Assembly (NCBI GenBank): GCA_009885845.1
Contig: VFJW01000133.1
Span: forward strand, 1-64,000
Direction: 5' to 3'
Source: Geobacter sp.
GTDB lineage: Bacteria > Desulfobacterota > Desulfuromonadia > Geobacterales > Pseudopelobacteraceae
Length of the DNA stretch: 64,000 nt
This document shows positions 1 through 10,433 of this stretch, one piece after another (within the stretch, counting starts at the first letter, position 1; the number at the start of each line of letters is the position of its first letter). A program made the translations under genes and the position numbers. The notes under the pieces were generated by a model that was not told the origin of the DNA, searched no databases, and saw only the letters and a list, made by a program, of their open reading frames with translations.

Positions 1-107
1 CCATCAAACTGATCACCCCGATCGCAATGGATGATGGCTTGCGCTTTGCTATCCGTGAGGGTGGCCGTACTGTCGGCGCTGGTGTCGTCGCTTCAATTAT
101 TGAATAA
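1..107 (+). CDS. tuf: Elongation factor Tu, C-terminal end (partial)
   Basis: The window opens inside a coding frame whose last 34 residues read [12 protein letters not shown]...[15 protein letters not shown], the characteristic C-terminus of EF-Tu (domain 3), ending in TAA at 105-107. EF-Tu carries aminoacyl-tRNA to the ribosome as a GTP complex. Its place just before rpsJ is the usual junction of the str and S10 operons. The 5' part lies outside the window. Confidence 0.95.
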   Translation, partial: IKLITPIAMDDGLRFAIREGGRTVGAGVVASIIE

Positions 108-130
108 ATAGATTCGTAACGAGGTATTTA

Positions 131-439
131 ATGCAGAGCCAGAAGATAAGAATTCGACTAAAAGCATACGATCATAAGCTACTTGATGTTTCAGTGGGTG
201 AAATCGTTGATACTGCAAAAAGAACAGGTGCGCGTGTTGCCGGGCCTATTCCTCTGCCGACGGTTATTAATAAATATTGTGTTCTTCGTGGACCACATGT
301 TGACAAGAAATCCCGTGACCAGTTTGAAATTAGAACTCATAAGCGTTTGATTGATATACTAGACCCTACACAGCAGACAGTTGATGCCCTCATGAAGCTG
401 GATTTATCTGCCGGCGTTGATGTTGAAATAAAACTGTAA
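131..439 (+). CDS. rpsJ: Ribosomal protein S10
   Basis: The 102-residue product is full length and begins [16 protein letters not shown], the conserved S10 start. S10 is a 30S head protein and, as NusE, a partner of NusB in antitermination. It opens the S10 operon 23 nt after the tuf stop. The ATG has a GAGG-type ribosome site ('aacgaggtattt') upstream. Confidence 0.97.
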   Translation: MQSQKIRIRLKAYDHKLLDVSVGEIVDTAKRTGARVAGPIPLPTVINKYCVLRGPHVDKKSRDQFEIRTHKRLIDILDPTQQTVDALMKLDLSAGVDVEIKL

Positions 440-467
440 CTGCTACTACGACTGAATAGGACTGAAT

Positions 468-1097
468 ATGATGAAAGGTATTATCGGAAAAAAACTGGGC
501 ATGACTCAGATATTTCTTGAAGACGGAACAAGAGTACCGGTAACTGTAATTCAAGCCGGTCCCTGTTATGTTGTTCAGAAAAAATCTGCTGAAAGCGATG
601 GATATTCAGCAGTGCAGGTTGGTTTTGAATCGGTCGTTGCCGCTAATGTAAATAAGCCATACCTTGGTCACTGTACTAAATCGGGCCATGGCGTTTTCAG
701 ACATTTACGTGAATTTAAAAATGATCAGGTTGACTCAATGAATGTCGGTGACGTAATCACTGTCGACGAATTTTCGGTTGACGATGTGATTGATGTGACC
801 GGTACGAGCATTGGAAAAGGTTTTCAGGGTGTCATAAAACGTTATAATTTTAAAGGTGGTCGTGCTTCCCATGGGTCACGTTTCCATAGAGCTCCTGGAT
901 CTATCGGCGCATCTGCAACACCATCACATGTCTTTAAAAACAAGAAAATGCCCGGCCAGATGGGCAATGCAAAAGTTACTGTCCAGCGACTTAAAATTAT
1001 CCGGATTGACGCTGCTGAGAATCTGCTTCTAATTAAAGGTGCTGTCCCTGGACACAAGAATTCGATTGTAATGATTAAAAAGAGTGTCAAAGCTTAG
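468..1097 (+). CDS. rplC: Ribosomal protein L3
   Basis: The product has the L3 hallmarks: the N-terminal [14 protein letters not shown] segment and the central [16 protein letters not shown] loop that reaches the peptidyl-transferase centre, followed by the GSIG and MPGQMG segments. Two ATG codons lie in tandem at 468 and 471. AGGA at 458-461 is closer to ideal spacing for 471, so the mature start may be MKGIIG. L3 is one of the first proteins in 50S assembly. Length 209 (or 208) residues, normal. Confidence 0.97.
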   Translation: MMKGIIGKKLGMTQIFLEDGTRVPVTVIQAGPCYVVQKKSAESDGYSAVQVGFESVVAANVNKPYLGHCTKSGHGVFRHLREFKNDQVDSMNVGDVITVDEFSVDDVIDVTGTSIGKGFQGVIKRYNFKGGRASHGSRFHRAPGSIGASATPSHVFKNKKMPGQMGNAKVTVQRLKIIRIDAAENLLLIKGAVPGHKNSIVMIKKSVKA

Positions 1098-1115
1098 TAT
1101 TTCAGGAGTTTGTAT

Positions 1116-1739
1116 ATGCCTTCAATTGCAGTTTACAATATGAACAAACAACAGGTCGGTGAAGTACAGCTCTCCGATGACGTGTTTGATGTTGAAGTAA
1201 GAGAGAGTCTTATTCATCAAGCCCTTCGTATTCAGCTCGCAAATCGTAGAGCTGGAACTGTGGCTGTTAAAAATCGTTCTGCTGTTCGTGGTGGTGGTAA
1301 AAAGCCCTTCAAGCAGAAAGGAACAGGCAATGCACGTCAAGGCTGCAGTCGTGCGCCTCAATATCCCGGAGGCGGCGTCGCTTTCGGCCCACAGCAGAAG
1401 ACATATAACCTCAGTATGAATAAGAAAGCCAGGGCTGCGGCCCTTTGTTCTGTTCTTACGTATAAGCTGCAGACTGAAAATATTACTGTGCTTGATAAAA
1501 TTGAATTCGAAAAAATATCAACTCAGGATTTTGTGGGTTTTTTAAGCAACTTTGATCTAAAGAAATCATTAATTGTAACAGACGATTTTAATAACAATTT
1601 GTTTCTATCCGCTCGTAATGTGCCGCATATAAAAATGCTGAAACATGATGCACTTAATATTCATGACATGCTCAAATACAAGCACATTATTTTTACTCAG
1701 GACTCTGTACTATCAACCGAAGGAGTATTGCAAAAATGA
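1116..1739 (+). CDS. rplD: Ribosomal protein L4
   Basis: A 207-residue L4 with the conserved internal arm ([18 protein letters not shown]) that lines the exit tunnel. I start it at the ATG at 1116, giving MPSIAVYN, because AGGAG at 1104-1108 is seven bases upstream. An in-frame TTG at 1110 is too close to that site. The stop overlaps the rplW start (ATGA), so the two are translationally coupled. In E. coli L4 also represses its own operon; nothing here shows whether that holds. Confidence 0.96.
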   Translation: MPSIAVYNMNKQQVGEVQLSDDVFDVEVRESLIHQALRIQLANRRAGTVAVKNRSAVRGGGKKPFKQKGTGNARQGCSRAPQYPGGGVAFGPQQKTYNLSMNKKARAAALCSVLTYKLQTENITVLDKIEFEKISTQDFVGFLSNFDLKKSLIVTDDFNNNLFLSARNVPHIKMLKHDALNIHDMLKYKHIIFTQDSVLSTEGVLQK

Positions 1740-2020
1740 ATATTTACTCCGTTATCAAAAAACCGCATGTTACCGAAAAAACATCTTTAGGTTCTGACAC
1801 AACCAATACTGTTGCGATTATAGTTGATAAAGACGCAAATAAGATTGAAATCAAGCAGGCTGTAGAGAATCTGTTTAAAGTTAAAGTTTCTAATGTTCGC
1901 ACGGTAACAGTAGCCGGCAAGGTAAAACGTTCTGGCAAAACTTTAGGCAAACGTTCCAACTGGAAAAAAGCATATGTTACGCTCCAGGAAGGGCAATCAA
2001 TAGATTTCTTTGAAGTCTAA
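1736..2020 (+). CDS. rplW: Ribosomal protein L23
   Basis: A 94-residue L23 beginning [16 protein letters not shown], with the KVSNVRT and [13 protein letters not shown] segments typical of the family. L23 sits at the tunnel exit and is the docking site for trigger factor and SRP. It overlaps the rplD stop by four bases. No abnormality seen. Confidence 0.96.
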   Translation: MNIYSVIKKPHVTEKTSLGSDTTNTVAIIVDKDANKIEIKQAVENLFKVKVSNVRTVTVAGKVKRSGKTLGKRSNWKKAYVTLQEGQSIDFFEV

Positions 2021-2041
2021 CTAATACGTTTGGGGTTCACA

Positions 2042-2866
2042 ATGGCAATTAAAAGCTATAATCCAACTTCAGCTGGACGCAGACATCAAACCTGTTCTAC
2101 GTTCGAAGAGATTACTAAAACTACTCCTGAAAAATCTCTGCTGGTCTCTCTTAAAAAAAGCGGCGGCAGAAATTCCAACGGTCGTATTACTTCCCGTCAT
2201 CAGGGCGGTGGTCACAAACAGAAATATCGTATTATTGATTTTCGTCGTGATAAGCGCAGCATTCCTGCTACGGTAGCAAGTATTGAGTATGATCCGAATC
2301 GTAGTGCTCGTATTGCGCTGTTAAACTATGTTGACGGCGAGAAACGCTATATTCTTGCTCCTCTGGATTTGAAAGTTGGTGACGTTGTAATCAGCGGTCC
2401 TGAGGCTGATATAAAACCAGGTAATTCGTTGCCTCTGCGTTCGATTCCTCTTGGTACAGTTATCCACAATATTGAACTTAAGATCGGTAAAGGGGCACAG
2501 TTGGCCAGAAGCGCCGGTACCTTTGCCCAGCTTATGTCCAAAGAAGGAAAGTATTCTCAAGTCAAGCTCCCTTCAGGCGAAGTTCGCTTGGTTCTCCAGG
2601 ATTGTTATGCAACCATTGGGCAAGTTGGCAATACGGACCATGAAAACGTAAATATTGGTAAGGCCGGCCGTTCACGTTGGCTTGGCAGACGTCCTAAGGT
2701 TCGTGGTGTTGCAATGAACCCTGTTGACCATCCACATGGTGGTGGTGAAGGACGCACTTCAGGTGGGCGCCACCCGGTAACTCCATGGGGTATTCCTACA
2801 AAGGGATATAAAACTCGTACTAACAAGACTTCTGACCGTTTCATTGTTAAAAAGCGTAGTAAATAA
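2042..2866 (+). CDS. rplB: Ribosomal protein L2
   Basis: A 274-residue L2 starting [14 protein letters not shown]. The C-terminal segment with [12 protein letters not shown] carries the conserved histidine near the peptidyl-transferase centre. L2 is needed for subunit joining. The upstream TTG at 2030 would add four non-conserved residues, so the ATG at 2042 is preferred, with a GGGG-type ribosome site just before it. Confidence 0.96.
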   Translation: MAIKSYNPTSAGRRHQTCSTFEEITKTTPEKSLLVSLKKSGGRNSNGRITSRHQGGGHKQKYRIIDFRRDKRSIPATVASIEYDPNRSARIALLNYVDGEKRYILAPLDLKVGDVVISGPEADIKPGNSLPLRSIPLGTVIHNIELKIGKGAQLARSAGTFAQLMSKEGKYSQVKLPSGEVRLVLQDCYATIGQVGNTDHENVNIGKAGRSRWLGRRPKVRGVAMNPVDHPHGGGEGRTSGGRHPVTPWGIPTKGYKTRTNKTSDRFIVKKRSK

Positions 2867-2888
2867 TTCGTTGAGAGGCTGAGATATT

Positions 2889-3167
2889 ATGGCACGTTCT
2901 ATTAAAAAAGGTCCATTTATTGATGACCACCTGAACAAGAAAGTTCTGGCTGAAGGTCCTAATTCCAAAAAAATTATTAAGACCTGGTCCCGTCGTTCAA
3001 CGATCAGTCCTGATTTTATTGGCTGTAGTTTTGCGGTTCATAATGGTAAAAAATTCATTCCTGTTTTTGTTACTGAAAACATGGTTGGCCATAAAATGGG
3101 TGAATTTGCACCAACAAGAACTTTTCATGGTCATGCCGCTGATAAAAAGAGCAAAGTCAAAAAGTAG
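2889..3167 (+). CDS. rpsS: Ribosomal protein S19
   Basis: A 92-residue S19 beginning [15 protein letters not shown] and containing the KTWSRRSTI and [17 protein letters not shown] segments. S19 is in the 30S head and contacts S13 and the A-site tRNA region. Normal length and position between rplB and rplV. Confidence 0.97.
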   Translation: MARSIKKGPFIDDHLNKKVLAEGPNSKKIIKTWSRRSTISPDFIGCSFAVHNGKKFIPVFVTENMVGHKMGEFAPTRTFHGHAADKKSKVKK

Positions 3168-3182
3168 TAAGGGAGCTTTTAC

Positions 3183-3518
3183 ATGGAATCAAACGCTAAA
3201 CTTTCATCTGTACGCCTTTCGCCTCGCAAAACTCGACTTGTAGTTGATCTTGTGCGTGGAAAGGGCATTCAGGATGCGCTGAATATTTTGCGGTTTATGC
3301 CTCAGCCTTCTGCCAAGTTAGTATCTAAACTTCTTAAGTCTGCTGTAGCTAACGCTGAACAAAAAGGTGTGTCTGATGTTGATCGCCTGGTTGTAAAAAC
3401 AATTTTTGTTGATGGCGGGGCTGCACTGAAACGTTTTGTACCTCGTGCAATGGGGCGTGCCAGCAAAATACGTAAGCCTACTAGTCATATTGCTGTAACC
3501 CTTTCAGACTCGAAATAG
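3183..3518 (+). CDS. rplV: Ribosomal protein L22
   Basis: A 111-residue L22 with [15 protein letters not shown] near the start and the C-terminal beta-hairpin segment ([19 protein letters not shown]) that lines the exit tunnel and is the usual site of macrolide-resistance changes. GGGAG precedes the ATG by about seven bases. No anomaly. Confidence 0.97.
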   Translation: MESNAKLSSVRLSPRKTRLVVDLVRGKGIQDALNILRFMPQPSAKLVSKLLKSAVANAEQKGVSDVDRLVVKTIFVDGGAALKRFVPRAMGRASKIRKPTSHIAVTLSDSK

Positions 3519-3540
3519 TTTTATTACGTGGAGGTGTAGG

Positions 3541-4173
3541 TTGGGACAAAAAATTAATCCGATTGGCTTCAGGCTCGGTGTAACAAAAACTTGGGATTCC
3601 AAGTGGTATGCTGAAGCAGATTATGCAAAGTTGCTACATGAAGATTTGGCAATTCGTAAATTCCTTAAAAAACGCTTGTACAGTTCAGGTGTTTCTAAAA
3701 TAGAGATCGAGCGTGCTGCTAACAAGTGCAAGATCAATATTTTTACTGCAAGACCAGGTCTTATTATTGGTAAGAAGGGGTCTGAAGTTGAAACAATCAA
3801 GAAAGAGCTTGCTCTGATTTCAACAAAAGAGATCTTTATAACCATAAATGAAGTCCGTAAGCCTGAGCTTGACGCTCAGCTGGTTGCTGAAAATGTTGCT
3901 TTGCAGTTAGAGCGTCGTATTGCTTTCAGAAGAGCCATGAAGAAAAGCGTTACTTCAACACTTAAATTCGGCGCAAAAGGGATTCGTATTACCTGCTCTG
4001 GCCGTTTAGGTGGTGCAGAAATGTCACGAACTGAGTGGTACCGTGAGGGCAGGGTCCCTCTGCACACATTACGTGCTGATATCGATTATGGTTTTGCAGA
4101 AGCAAAGACAACATATGGCCTTATCGGTATTAAGGTGTTGATTTTTAAGGGCGAAATTCTGCCCGGTAAGTAA
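3541..4173 (+). CDS. rpsC: Ribosomal protein S3 (TTG start)
   Basis: A 210-residue S3 with the N-terminal [13 protein letters not shown], a KH domain with the GLIIGKKG motif at about residues 77-84, and the conserved C-terminal domain ([26 protein letters not shown] broken over the S3 signature). S3 lines the mRNA entry channel. The start codon is TTG, directly after a strong GGAGG site; no ATG precedes the conserved first residues, so TTG is the only sensible start. Confidence 0.96.
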   Translation: MGQKINPIGFRLGVTKTWDSKWYAEADYAKLLHEDLAIRKFLKKRLYSSGVSKIEIERAANKCKINIFTARPGLIIGKKGSEVETIKKELALISTKEIFITINEVRKPELDAQLVAENVALQLERRIAFRRAMKKSVTSTLKFGAKGIRITCSGRLGGAEMSRTEWYREGRVPLHTLRADIDYGFAEAKTTYGLIGIKVLIFKGEILPGK

Positions 4174-4206
4174 TTTCTTTATATTGCACAATAGGAGCAT
4201 GTATCA

Positions 4207-4629
4207 ATGTTAATGCCGAAACGGGTAAAACATAGAAAGCAGATGAAGGGGCGTATGTCCGGTAAGCCTTGTAGAGGAATTGAGCTCTCTTTTGGCGAAT
4301 TTGGATTACAGGCAACAGAGTGCGGATGGCTTGACTCACGTCAGATTGAGGCAGCTCGTATTGCTATGACCCGTTATATTAAAAGGGGAGGTAAAATATG
4401 GATTCGTATTTTCCCCGACAAACCACTTACTGCTAAGCCGGCTGAAACCAGGATGGGTAAAGGCAAAGGTTCTCCTGATTCATGGGTCTGTGTTATAAAG
4501 CCGGGCGTCGTGTTGTATGAAATGGAAGGCGTGACAGAGGAAATTGCGCGTGAAGCATTCAGGCTCGCAGCTCACAAACTGCCCCTTTCTACAAAGTTTA
4601 TTTCCAGGGGAGATGTTCATGAAGCCTAA
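4207..4629 (+). CDS. rplP: Ribosomal protein L16
   Basis: A 140-residue L16 starting [16 protein letters not shown] with the family segments GRGIEL-like ([15 protein letters not shown]) and RMGKGKG. L16 shapes the A-site on the 50S subunit. Its 3' end overlaps the rpmC start by 11 bases, implying translational coupling. Confidence 0.97.
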   Translation: MLMPKRVKHRKQMKGRMSGKPCRGIELSFGEFGLQATECGWLDSRQIEAARIAMTRYIKRGGKIWIRIFPDKPLTAKPAETRMGKGKGSPDSWVCVIKPGVVLYEMEGVTEEIAREAFRLAAHKLPLSTKFISRGDVHEA

Positions 4630-4822
4630 TGACCTCAGAAAAATATCAGCTGAAGATCTTATTAAAAAGCAGACTGAATCTACTCAGGAACTTTTTAATC
4701 TAAAATTCCAGCTTCATACAGGCAGATTAGAAAATACTTCCAAGCTGAAGAACCTTCGGAAGGATATTGCCAGAATTAATACCATTCTCACCGAGAGCAA
4801 GGCAGGGGGAGTATCTAAATGA
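4619..4822 (+). CDS. rpmC: Ribosomal protein L29
   Basis: A 67-residue L29 beginning [14 protein letters not shown] and ending in the helical segment [14 protein letters not shown] typical of L29. The start at 4619 has CAGGGGAG six bases upstream and lies inside the end of rplP. A longer in-frame open frame from 4544 is only read-through into the rplP-overlapping region. The stop overlaps the rpsQ start (ATGA). Confidence 0.95.
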   Translation: MKPNDLRKISAEDLIKKQTESTQELFNLKFQLHTGRLENTSKLKNLRKDIARINTILTESKAGGVSK

Positions 4823-5076
4823 GTGAACGCGGTCACAGAAAAACTCAAGTAGGTGTTGTTGTGAGTGATAAGATGGAAAAGACAGTAGTTGTTAAAGTCG
4901 ACCGTCTTGTAAAGCACAGTGTCTACAGTAAATATATAAAGCGCAGTGTAAAGTATAAGGTTCACGATGAACTCAACAGTTCAAAAGTCGGAGATCGTGT
5001 TCAGATTATTGAATGCCGTCCGTTAAGTAAAGACAAACGTTGGAGCCTTAAGCAGATAATTGAAAGCATCTCTTAG
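4819..5076 (+). CDS. rpsQ: Ribosomal protein S17
   Basis: An 85-residue S17 (OB fold) with [14 protein letters not shown] near the start and the conserved [15 protein letters not shown] segment. It binds 16S rRNA early in assembly. It overlaps rpmC by four bases and is normal in length. Confidence 0.96.
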   Translation: MSERGHRKTQVGVVVSDKMEKTVVVKVDRLVKHSVYSKYIKRSVKYKVHDELNSSKVGDRVQIIECRPLSKDKRWSLKQIIESIS

Positions 5077-5094
5077 CATAGGGAGTAACATCTA

Positions 5095-5463
5095 ATGATT
5101 CAAATGCAGACAGTACTGGATGTAGCCGACAACTCAGGTGCAAAAAAATTATTTTGTATCAAAGTGCTTGGCGGCTCTAAAAGAAAATATGCAAGTGTAG
5201 GTGACATTATTGTTGCTTCTGTGCGTGAAGCTATGCCTAATTCAAAGGTTAAAAAAGGCGATGTTGTTAAGGCGGTTGTTGTCAGAACTGCCAAAGCTCT
5301 GGGCCGTCCAGACGGTTCTTATATTCGTTTTGATGATAATTCAGGTGTTGTTATCAACAATGCCAAGGAACCGGTTGGTACTCGTATCTTCGGTCCGGTT
5401 GCCAGAGAATTACGCGCTAAAAAGTTCATGAAAATTATTTCTCTTGCACCGGAAGTACTATAA
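5095..5463 (+). CDS. rplN: Ribosomal protein L14
   Basis: A 122-residue L14 with the signature segments [30 protein letters not shown] and [14 protein letters not shown]14 forms an intersubunit bridge and is the binding site of the silencing factor RsfS. Normal. Confidence 0.97.
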   Translation: MIQMQTVLDVADNSGAKKLFCIKVLGGSKRKYASVGDIIVASVREAMPNSKVKKGDVVKAVVVRTAKALGRPDGSYIRFDDNSGVVINNAKEPVGTRIFGPVARELRAKKFMKIISLAPEVL

Positions 5464-5481
5464 AAATATCGGAGAATGATG

Positions 5482-5802
5482 ATGCAAGTCACAAAACCTC
5501 ATGTTAACAAGGGTGATACCGTAATGGTGATTGCCGGTAAGGAAAAAAACAAGACAGGCAAAATTCTTCAGTTGCTGCCCAAGAAAAATGGCGTCATTGT
5601 TGAAGGGCTTAATTTAATTAAACGTCATGTTAAAGCTAAAGGTAACGAAGCAGGTGAGATTAAGGAGAAGGAAGCACGCATTCATATCTCCAATGTTATG
5701 CCATACTGCGCAAAGTGCTCTAAGCCTGTAAGAACAACCAAGAAGTTTTTAGAAAATGGCGAAAAACAACGTGTATGTGTAAAGTGTGGCACAACGCTTT
5801 AG
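5482..5802 (+). CDS. rplX: Ribosomal protein L24
   Basis: A 106-residue L24 with the KOW motif ([22 protein letters not shown] region). Three ATG codons stand in a row at 5476, 5479 and 5482. GGAG at 5471-5474 fits only the last one, giving [12 protein letters not shown]. The C-terminus has a CAKC...CVKC pair (residues about 77-103), which may bind zinc, as in many bacterial L24 proteins. Confidence 0.94.
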   Translation: MQVTKPHVNKGDTVMVIAGKEKNKTGKILQLLPKKNGVIVEGLNLIKRHVKAKGNEAGEIKEKEARIHISNVMPYCAKCSKPVRTTKKFLENGEKQRVCVKCGTTL

Positions 5803-5824
5803 AATACTTTGGAGGAAATGATTA

Positions 5825-6364
5825 ATGTCTCGTTTAAAAGATATATACACATCAGAAATAGTTCCCAAGCTTCGTAATGACTTCAGTTACAAGTCTTCTA
5901 TGCAGGTACCGCAGATCAAGAAGATTGTGGTTAATATGGGGTTGGGTGAAGCCATTCAGAATGTCAAGATACTTGATTCGGCAACCACCGAGCTTGGTTT
6001 AATCACCGGACAAAAATCCGTCATTACGAAAGCCAAGAAGTCTATTGCGACTTTTAAACTACGTGAAGGTATGCCAATTGGTTGTATGGTAACTCTTCGC
6101 CGTGATCGCATGTACGAATTTCTTGATCGTTTGGTGAATGTTTCACTTGCCAGGGTACGTGATTTTAAAGGTGTGTCGGGTAAAGCTTTTGATGGCAAAG
6201 GCAACTACACTCTTGGTATCAAGGATCAGCTTATTTTTCCTGAAATCAATTATGATAATGTAGACAAAATCAAGGGAATGAATATTACGATTGTAACAAG
6301 TGCTAAAACAGACGAAGAAGGTAAAGCACTTCTCAAGTACCTGGGCATGCCGTTTAGGAACTAA
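5825..6364 (+). CDS. rplE: Ribosomal protein L5
   Basis: A 179-residue L5 with the conserved [15 protein letters not shown] segment, [14 protein letters not shown] and the P-site loop region. L5 carries 5S rRNA in the central protuberance. GGAGG precedes the ATG. Normal length. Confidence 0.97.
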   Translation: MSRLKDIYTSEIVPKLRNDFSYKSSMQVPQIKKIVVNMGLGEAIQNVKILDSATTELGLITGQKSVITKAKKSIATFKLREGMPIGCMVTLRRDRMYEFLDRLVNVSLARVRDFKGVSGKAFDGKGNYTLGIKDQLIFPEINYDNVDKIKGMNITIVTSAKTDEEGKALLKYLGMPFRN

Positions 6365-6381
6365 GATATCTGGAGGATTCA

Positions 6382-6567
6382 GTGGCAAAAGTATCAATGA
6401 TTATTAAGTCTCAACGTCCACCAAAATTTAAGGTTCGGCAGCACAATCGTTGCCCAATCTGCGGTCGTCCAAAAGCGTTTTATCGCAAGTTCGAGATGTG
6501 CAGAATTTGTCTGCGCAAGTATGCCTCGTCCGGCCAGATTCCCGGAGTGATAAAATCGAGCTGGTAG
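6382..6567 (+). CDS. rpsN: Ribosomal protein S14, zinc-binding type Z (GTG start)
   Basis: A 61-residue short-form S14. The two pairs CPICGR and CRICLR (residues about 24-43) form the zinc ribbon of the C+ type, as opposed to the roughly 100-residue zinc-free form. The start is GTG after a GGAGG site. S14 binds in the 30S head. The CXXC form often has a zinc-independent second copy elsewhere; none is in this window. Confidence 0.96.
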   Translation: MAKVSMIIKSQRPPKFKVRQHNRCPICGRPKAFYRKFEMCRICLRKYASSGQIPGVIKSSW

Positions 6568-6608
6568 CTAACAGTTACAATAGATAAAGAGACAGGAGCA
6601 CATTCATA

Positions 6609-7007
6609 ATGTCCATGACAGACCCGATTGCTGACATGCTTACCAGAATCAGAAATGCAAACATGGTTAAGCACCAGAAAGTAGATATTCCATCATCCAA
6701 CATGAAAGTCAGTATTGCTAACGTATTAAAGCAAGAAGGCTTCATTAAAAACTATAAGGTTATTTCTGATAATCTTCAGGGTGTTTTGCGTGTCTACTTG
6801 AAGTACATTGATGAAAAAGATAGCGTAATAAACGAGATCAAGCGAATCAGCAAACCGGGTGGAAGAGTGTATGTCAAGTCTGAGGATATCCCGTTAGTGA
6901 AGAGCGGACTCGGAATTGCGATTCTTTCAACGTCAAAGGGTATCATCGCTGATAATGTTGCTCGTAAGTCTGGAGTTGGCGGCGAACTGATCTGTACGGT
7001 CTGGTAA
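6609..7007 (+). CDS. rpsH: Ribosomal protein S8
   Basis: A 132-residue S8 beginning [18 protein letters not shown] and ending with the STSKGI...[11 protein letters not shown] signature. S8 binds the central domain of 16S rRNA and in E. coli represses the spc operon. CAGGAG precedes the ATG at 6609. An alternative ATG at 6615 would give MTDPIADML. Confidence 0.97.
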   Translation: MSMTDPIADMLTRIRNANMVKHQKVDIPSSNMKVSIANVLKQEGFIKNYKVISDNLQGVLRVYLKYIDEKDSVINEIKRISKPGGRVYVKSEDIPLVKSGLGIAILSTSKGIIADNVARKSGVGGELICTVW

Positions 7008-7032
7008 TAATTGCGACAAGGAGTACTTTTAG

Positions 7033-7572
7033 ATGTCTAGAATAGGTAAAATGCCAATTGAAATACCAAAGGGTGTAAAAATATCTTTTACCGATTCAGT
7101 GCTTTCGGTACAAGGCCCAATCGGTTCTTTAACACGTAACATTATGTCTGTAGTTACTCTTGATATTCGTGATACAGCTATCGAAGTAGCGCGATGTGAT
7201 GATTCAACAGCCGCACGAGCCGCACATGGCCTTACGCGCACTTTGATTAATAACATGGTTGTTGGTGTCACGAAGGGGTTTCAGAGAGATCTTGAGATCA
7301 ACGGAGTTGGCTATAGAGCCGAAGTAAAGGGTGCTGAGCTGGTGCTTGCTCTTGGTTATTCTCATCCGGTAAACTTTCCGATCCCTACAGGAATATCAAT
7401 CGATGTTGAAAAAATGACTAAGCTGTCTGTTAAGGGGTTTGATAAAGAATTAGTTGGGCAGACCGCTGCAAAAATTAGATCGTTCCGTAGACCTGAGCCG
7501 TACAAGGGCAAAGGAATCAAATATGCTGACGAGACTATACTGAGAAAAGCTGGGAAGACCGGCAAGAAATAG
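7033..7572 (+). CDS. rplF: Ribosomal protein L6
   Basis: A 179-residue L6 starting [15 protein letters not shown], with the C-terminal signature [16 protein letters not shown] at about residues 153-168. L6 lies near the GTPase centre. AAGGAG site upstream. Normal. Confidence 0.97.
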   Translation: MSRIGKMPIEIPKGVKISFTDSVLSVQGPIGSLTRNIMSVVTLDIRDTAIEVARCDDSTAARAAHGLTRTLINNMVVGVTKGFQRDLEINGVGYRAEVKGAELVLALGYSHPVNFPIPTGISIDVEKMTKLSVKGFDKELVGQTAAKIRSFRRPEPYKGKGIKYADETILRKAGKTGKK

Positions 7573-7590
7573 TCTTTATAAGGAGATTTT

Positions 7591-7956
7591 GTGGCTAAGA
7601 CAGCAATTAAGAAAATTACTCGACTTAAACGTCAAGTCCGGGTTAGAAAAAAGGTTCGCGGAACAACTGAACGTCCACGCCTTAATGTATTTAAGAGCGC
7701 ACGTCATATTTATGCCCAGTTAATTGACGACTCGAATGGTACGACTTTGGTTGCAGCATCTACTTTATCTGAGGCTGTAAAGGGCCTTTCAAATTCTGGC
7801 AATATCACGGCAGCAACACAAGTGGGCAAAGAAGTCGCTAAGCTTGCTCTTGCTAAAGGTTTTTCGTCTGTAGTTTTCGACCGCAATGGTTTTCTCTATC
7901 ACGGCAGGATTAAAGCTCTTGCAGATTCCGCCCGCGAGTCAGGGTTGATTTTTTAA
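7591..7956 (+). CDS. rplR: Ribosomal protein L18 (GTG start)
   Basis: A 121-residue L18 with [20 protein letters not shown] and the C-terminal segment [18 protein letters not shown]18 binds 5S rRNA together with L5. The start is GTG after AAGGAG. No anomaly. Confidence 0.96.
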   Translation: MAKTAIKKITRLKRQVRVRKKVRGTTERPRLNVFKSARHIYAQLIDDSNGTTLVAASTLSEAVKGLSNSGNITAATQVGKEVAKLALAKGFSSVVFDRNGFLYHGRIKALADSARESGLIF

Positions 7957-7974
7957 GAGTATAGGAGGTTTTCT

Positions 7975-8463
7975 TTGAGTAGGATTAATCCAGCAGAACT
8001 AAATCTAACCGACAAAGTAGTTCATATCAGTCGTGTTGCCAAAGTAGTTAAAGGTGGTCGCCGGTTCAGTTTTTCAGCATTGATAGTTGTCGGTGACGGC
8101 AACGGTTATGTTGGATATGGTCTTGGTAAGGCTAATGAGGTTCCTGAAGCCATCAGGAAGGGCGTAGAACAGGCTAAAAAGAACCTTATTAAAGTGCCCG
8201 TTAATTCAAGTCAAACGATTCCTTTTGAAATTGAAGGTAAGTTTGGTGCCGGACGTCTTCTTATGAAGCCAGCTTCTGCTGGTACTGGCGTGATCGCCGG
8301 TGGGGCCGCACGTGCAATTTTTGAAGCGGCAGGCATTAACAATATTCTCTCCAAATGTTTAGGATCAAATAATCCTCATAACGTTATAAAAGCAGCTTTT
8401 CAGGGTCTTCAACGTCTTAAGACACCCGAAGAAATTGCCGCTCGTCGTGGTATCACTGAATAA
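7975..8463 (+). CDS. rpsE: Ribosomal protein S5 (TTG start)
   Basis: A 162-residue S5. It has the double-stranded RNA-binding-like N-terminal domain ([16 protein letters not shown]...[17 protein letters not shown]) and the C-terminal domain with [16 protein letters not shown]5 affects decoding accuracy and mRNA helicase activity. The start is TTG with AGGAGG upstream; no ATG fits the conserved beginning [16 protein letters not shown]. Confidence 0.96.
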   Translation: MSRINPAELNLTDKVVHISRVAKVVKGGRRFSFSALIVVGDGNGYVGYGLGKANEVPEAIRKGVEQAKKNLIKVPVNSSQTIPFEIEGKFGAGRLLMKPASAGTGVIAGGAARAIFEAAGINNILSKCLGSNNPHNVIKAAFQGLQRLKTPEEIAARRGITE

Positions 8464-8484
8464 TTTTTTACGGGGAACTAAATT

Positions 8485-8661
8485 ATGAGCAGTTTACTTA
8501 AGATAACGCTTACAAAAAGTACTATATGTACTCCAAAAAAGCATCGCGCTGTAGTTGCAGGTCTTGGTCTGTCAAAGCTAAATCAAACCGTCCAGCGTCA
8601 AGACAACCCACAAATCAGGGGTATGATCAATAAAGTTGGTCATCTATTGACCGTTGAATAG
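8485..8661 (+). CDS. rpmD: Ribosomal protein L30
   Basis: A 58-residue protein found by reading between rpsE and rplO. It contains LKITLTKSTICTPKKHRAVV-type L30 start, then GLGLSKLNQTVQRQDNPQIRGMI and VGHLLTVE at the end, all typical of bacterial L30. Its weak ribosome site (ACGGGGAAC) and position between S5 and L15 are standard for the spc operon. Confidence 0.95.
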   Translation: MSSLLKITLTKSTICTPKKHRAVVAGLGLSKLNQTVQRQDNPQIRGMINKVGHLLTVE

Positions 8662-8679
8662 ATAAAGGGGTTTATTTCC

Positions 8680-9123
8680 ATGGAACTGAATAATCTGAGA
8701 CCTTCTATCGGCTCAACAAAAAACAGAAAACGCATTGGTCGTGGTACCGGATCTGGTCACGGGAAAACTGCTACTAAGGGCCATAAAGGCCAAAAAGCCC
8801 GTTCAGGCGGCAGCATTAAGGCAGGTTTTGAAGGTGGCCAGATGCCTCTGCAGCGTCGATTGCCAAAGCGTGGTTTCACACCGCTTGACCGCGTTGTGTA
8901 TTCACTTGTAAACATTAGTCAACTTGACGTATTTGATGTCGGTTCAGTTATTGATGTTGCGGCGCTTGTGTCTAAAGGTCTTATTAAATCAGATCGTTAT
9001 TCTGTTAAAATTCTTGGCAGTGGTGACATCGCAAAGTCGGTAAAAGTGTCTGCGAATAAGTTCAGCCAGTCAGCAAAAGATAAAATTATTGCCGCTGGTG
9101 GTAGTGTTGAGGAGATCGCATAG
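8680..9123 (+). CDS. rplO: Ribosomal protein L15
   Basis: A 147-residue L15 with the basic Gly-rich N-terminal extension ([19 protein letters not shown]) that winds through 23S rRNA, then [18 protein letters not shown]. The stop shares one base with the secY start, so the pair is probably translationally coupled. Confidence 0.97.
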   Translation: MELNNLRPSIGSTKNRKRIGRGTGSGHGKTATKGHKGQKARSGGSIKAGFEGGQMPLQRRLPKRGFTPLDRVVYSLVNISQLDVFDVGSVIDVAALVSKGLIKSDRYSVKILGSGDIAKSVKVSANKFSQSAKDKIIAAGGSVEEIA

Positions 9124-10430
9124 TGTTTGAAGCTCTCCAGAATATATTCAAGATTCCTGAGTTAAAAAAGCGTGTTTTGTTTTCTTTGGGAATGCTTGCC
9201 GTGTATCGTGTTGGTTGTCACATCCCAACTCCTGGAATTGACCGGATTGCTCTTTCACACTTTTTTAAACAATCTCAAGGGACTTTATTAGGTCTTTTTG
9301 ACATGTTTTCTGGTGGTGCATTGGAGAGACTTACCGTGTTTGCGCTTGGCATTATGCCATATATCTCCTCTTCAATTATCTTCCAACTTCTTACAGTTGT
9401 CATTCCTGCAATAGAAAAACTGTCAAAAGAAGGTGAGGCAGGACGCAAAAAAATTATTCAATATACGAGGTACGGTACTGTTGTTTTAAGTATTGTGCAG
9501 GGCATGGGCGTTGCCGTAGGCCTAGAGAGTATGCGTGGTCCTGCCGGTGAGTTAGTTGTACCAAGTCCAGGATGGGGCTTTAGGGTATTGACGGTAATAA
9601 CGTTGACTGCCGGAACAGCCTTTGTAATGTGGTTAGGTGAGCAAATGTCTGAAAAGGGCATTGGCAATGGGATCTCGTTAATTATTTTTGCCGGCATAGT
9701 TGTTAATATCCCGTCAGCACTTAATAATACTGTAAAACTTGTAAATGCTGGCCAGCTTTCACTTTTTGTTCTTATTTTTGTATTGGCAATCATGTTTGCC
9801 GTGATTGCTGTTATTGTTTTTGTTGAAAGAGGTCAAAGAAGATTATCAATTCATTATGCAAAAAGAGTGGTCGGACTTAAGACATTTAATGCTCAGACAT
9901 CTCATTTACCTTTAAAAATTAATATGGCGGGCGTAATTCCACCTATATTTGCTTCTTCAATTATTATGTTTCCTGCAACTATTGCAAATTTCATTGATAT
10001 CCCATGGGTTCAAACTGCAGCTAAAAGTTTGTCGCCTGGAAATCTTGTGTATAATATCTTTTTCGTTGCTTTTATTGTGTTCTTCTGTTATTTCTACACG
10101 GCTGTGACTTTTAACCCTATTGATGTTGCGGATAACATTAAAAAACAGGGTGGCTACATTCCGGGCATTCGTCCAGGAAAAGAGACTTCTGATTTTATTG
10201 ACACCGTGCTCACCAGATTAACCTTTGCTGGTGCAGTTTATATTTCGATTGTTTGCATTTTGCCATCGATATTAATCGGTAAATTTAATCTTCCTTTTTA
10301 TTTTGGTGGTACAGCTCTTTTGATTGCAGTAGGCGTTGGAATGGACACGGTATCTCAGATTGAATCACATCTCATCACCCGGAACTATGAGGGTTTTCTT
10401 AAGGGTGTGCGTATCAAAGGGAGACGGTAG
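9123..10430 (+). CDS. secY: Protein translocase subunit SecY (GTG start)
   Basis: A 435-residue SecY, the channel subunit of the SecYEG translocon. Ten membrane segments are recognisable, with the plug region ([25 protein letters not shown] split around residue 65-85) and the cytosolic loop carrying RGQRRL and YAKR needed for SecA/ribosome docking. It starts with GTG, overlapping the rplO stop by one base. Full length for the family. Confidence 0.97.
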   Translation: MFEALQNIFKIPELKKRVLFSLGMLAVYRVGCHIPTPGIDRIALSHFFKQSQGTLLGLFDMFSGGALERLTVFALGIMPYISSSIIFQLLTVVIPAIEKLSKEGEAGRKKIIQYTRYGTVVLSIVQGMGVAVGLESMRGPAGELVVPSPGWGFRVLTVITLTAGTAFVMWLGEQMSEKGIGNGISLIIFAGIVVNIPSALNNTVKLVNAGQLSLFVLIFVLAIMFAVIAVIVFVERGQRRLSIHYAKRVVGLKTFNAQTSHLPLKINMAGVIPPIFASSIIMFPATIANFIDIPWVQTAAKSLSPGNLVYNIFFVAFIVFFCYFYTAVTFNPIDVADNIKKQGGYIPGIRPGKETSDFIDTVLTRLTFAGAVYISIVCILPSILIGKFNLPFYFGGTALLIAVGVGMDTVSQIESHLITRNYEGFLKGVRIKGRR

Positions 10431-10433
10431 TAA

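Noticed and set aside
842-1090. Antisense open frames across the ribosomal genes (for example opposite rplC and rplD)
   Set aside because: They are shadows of strongly conserved genes, without ribosome sites or recognisable products.
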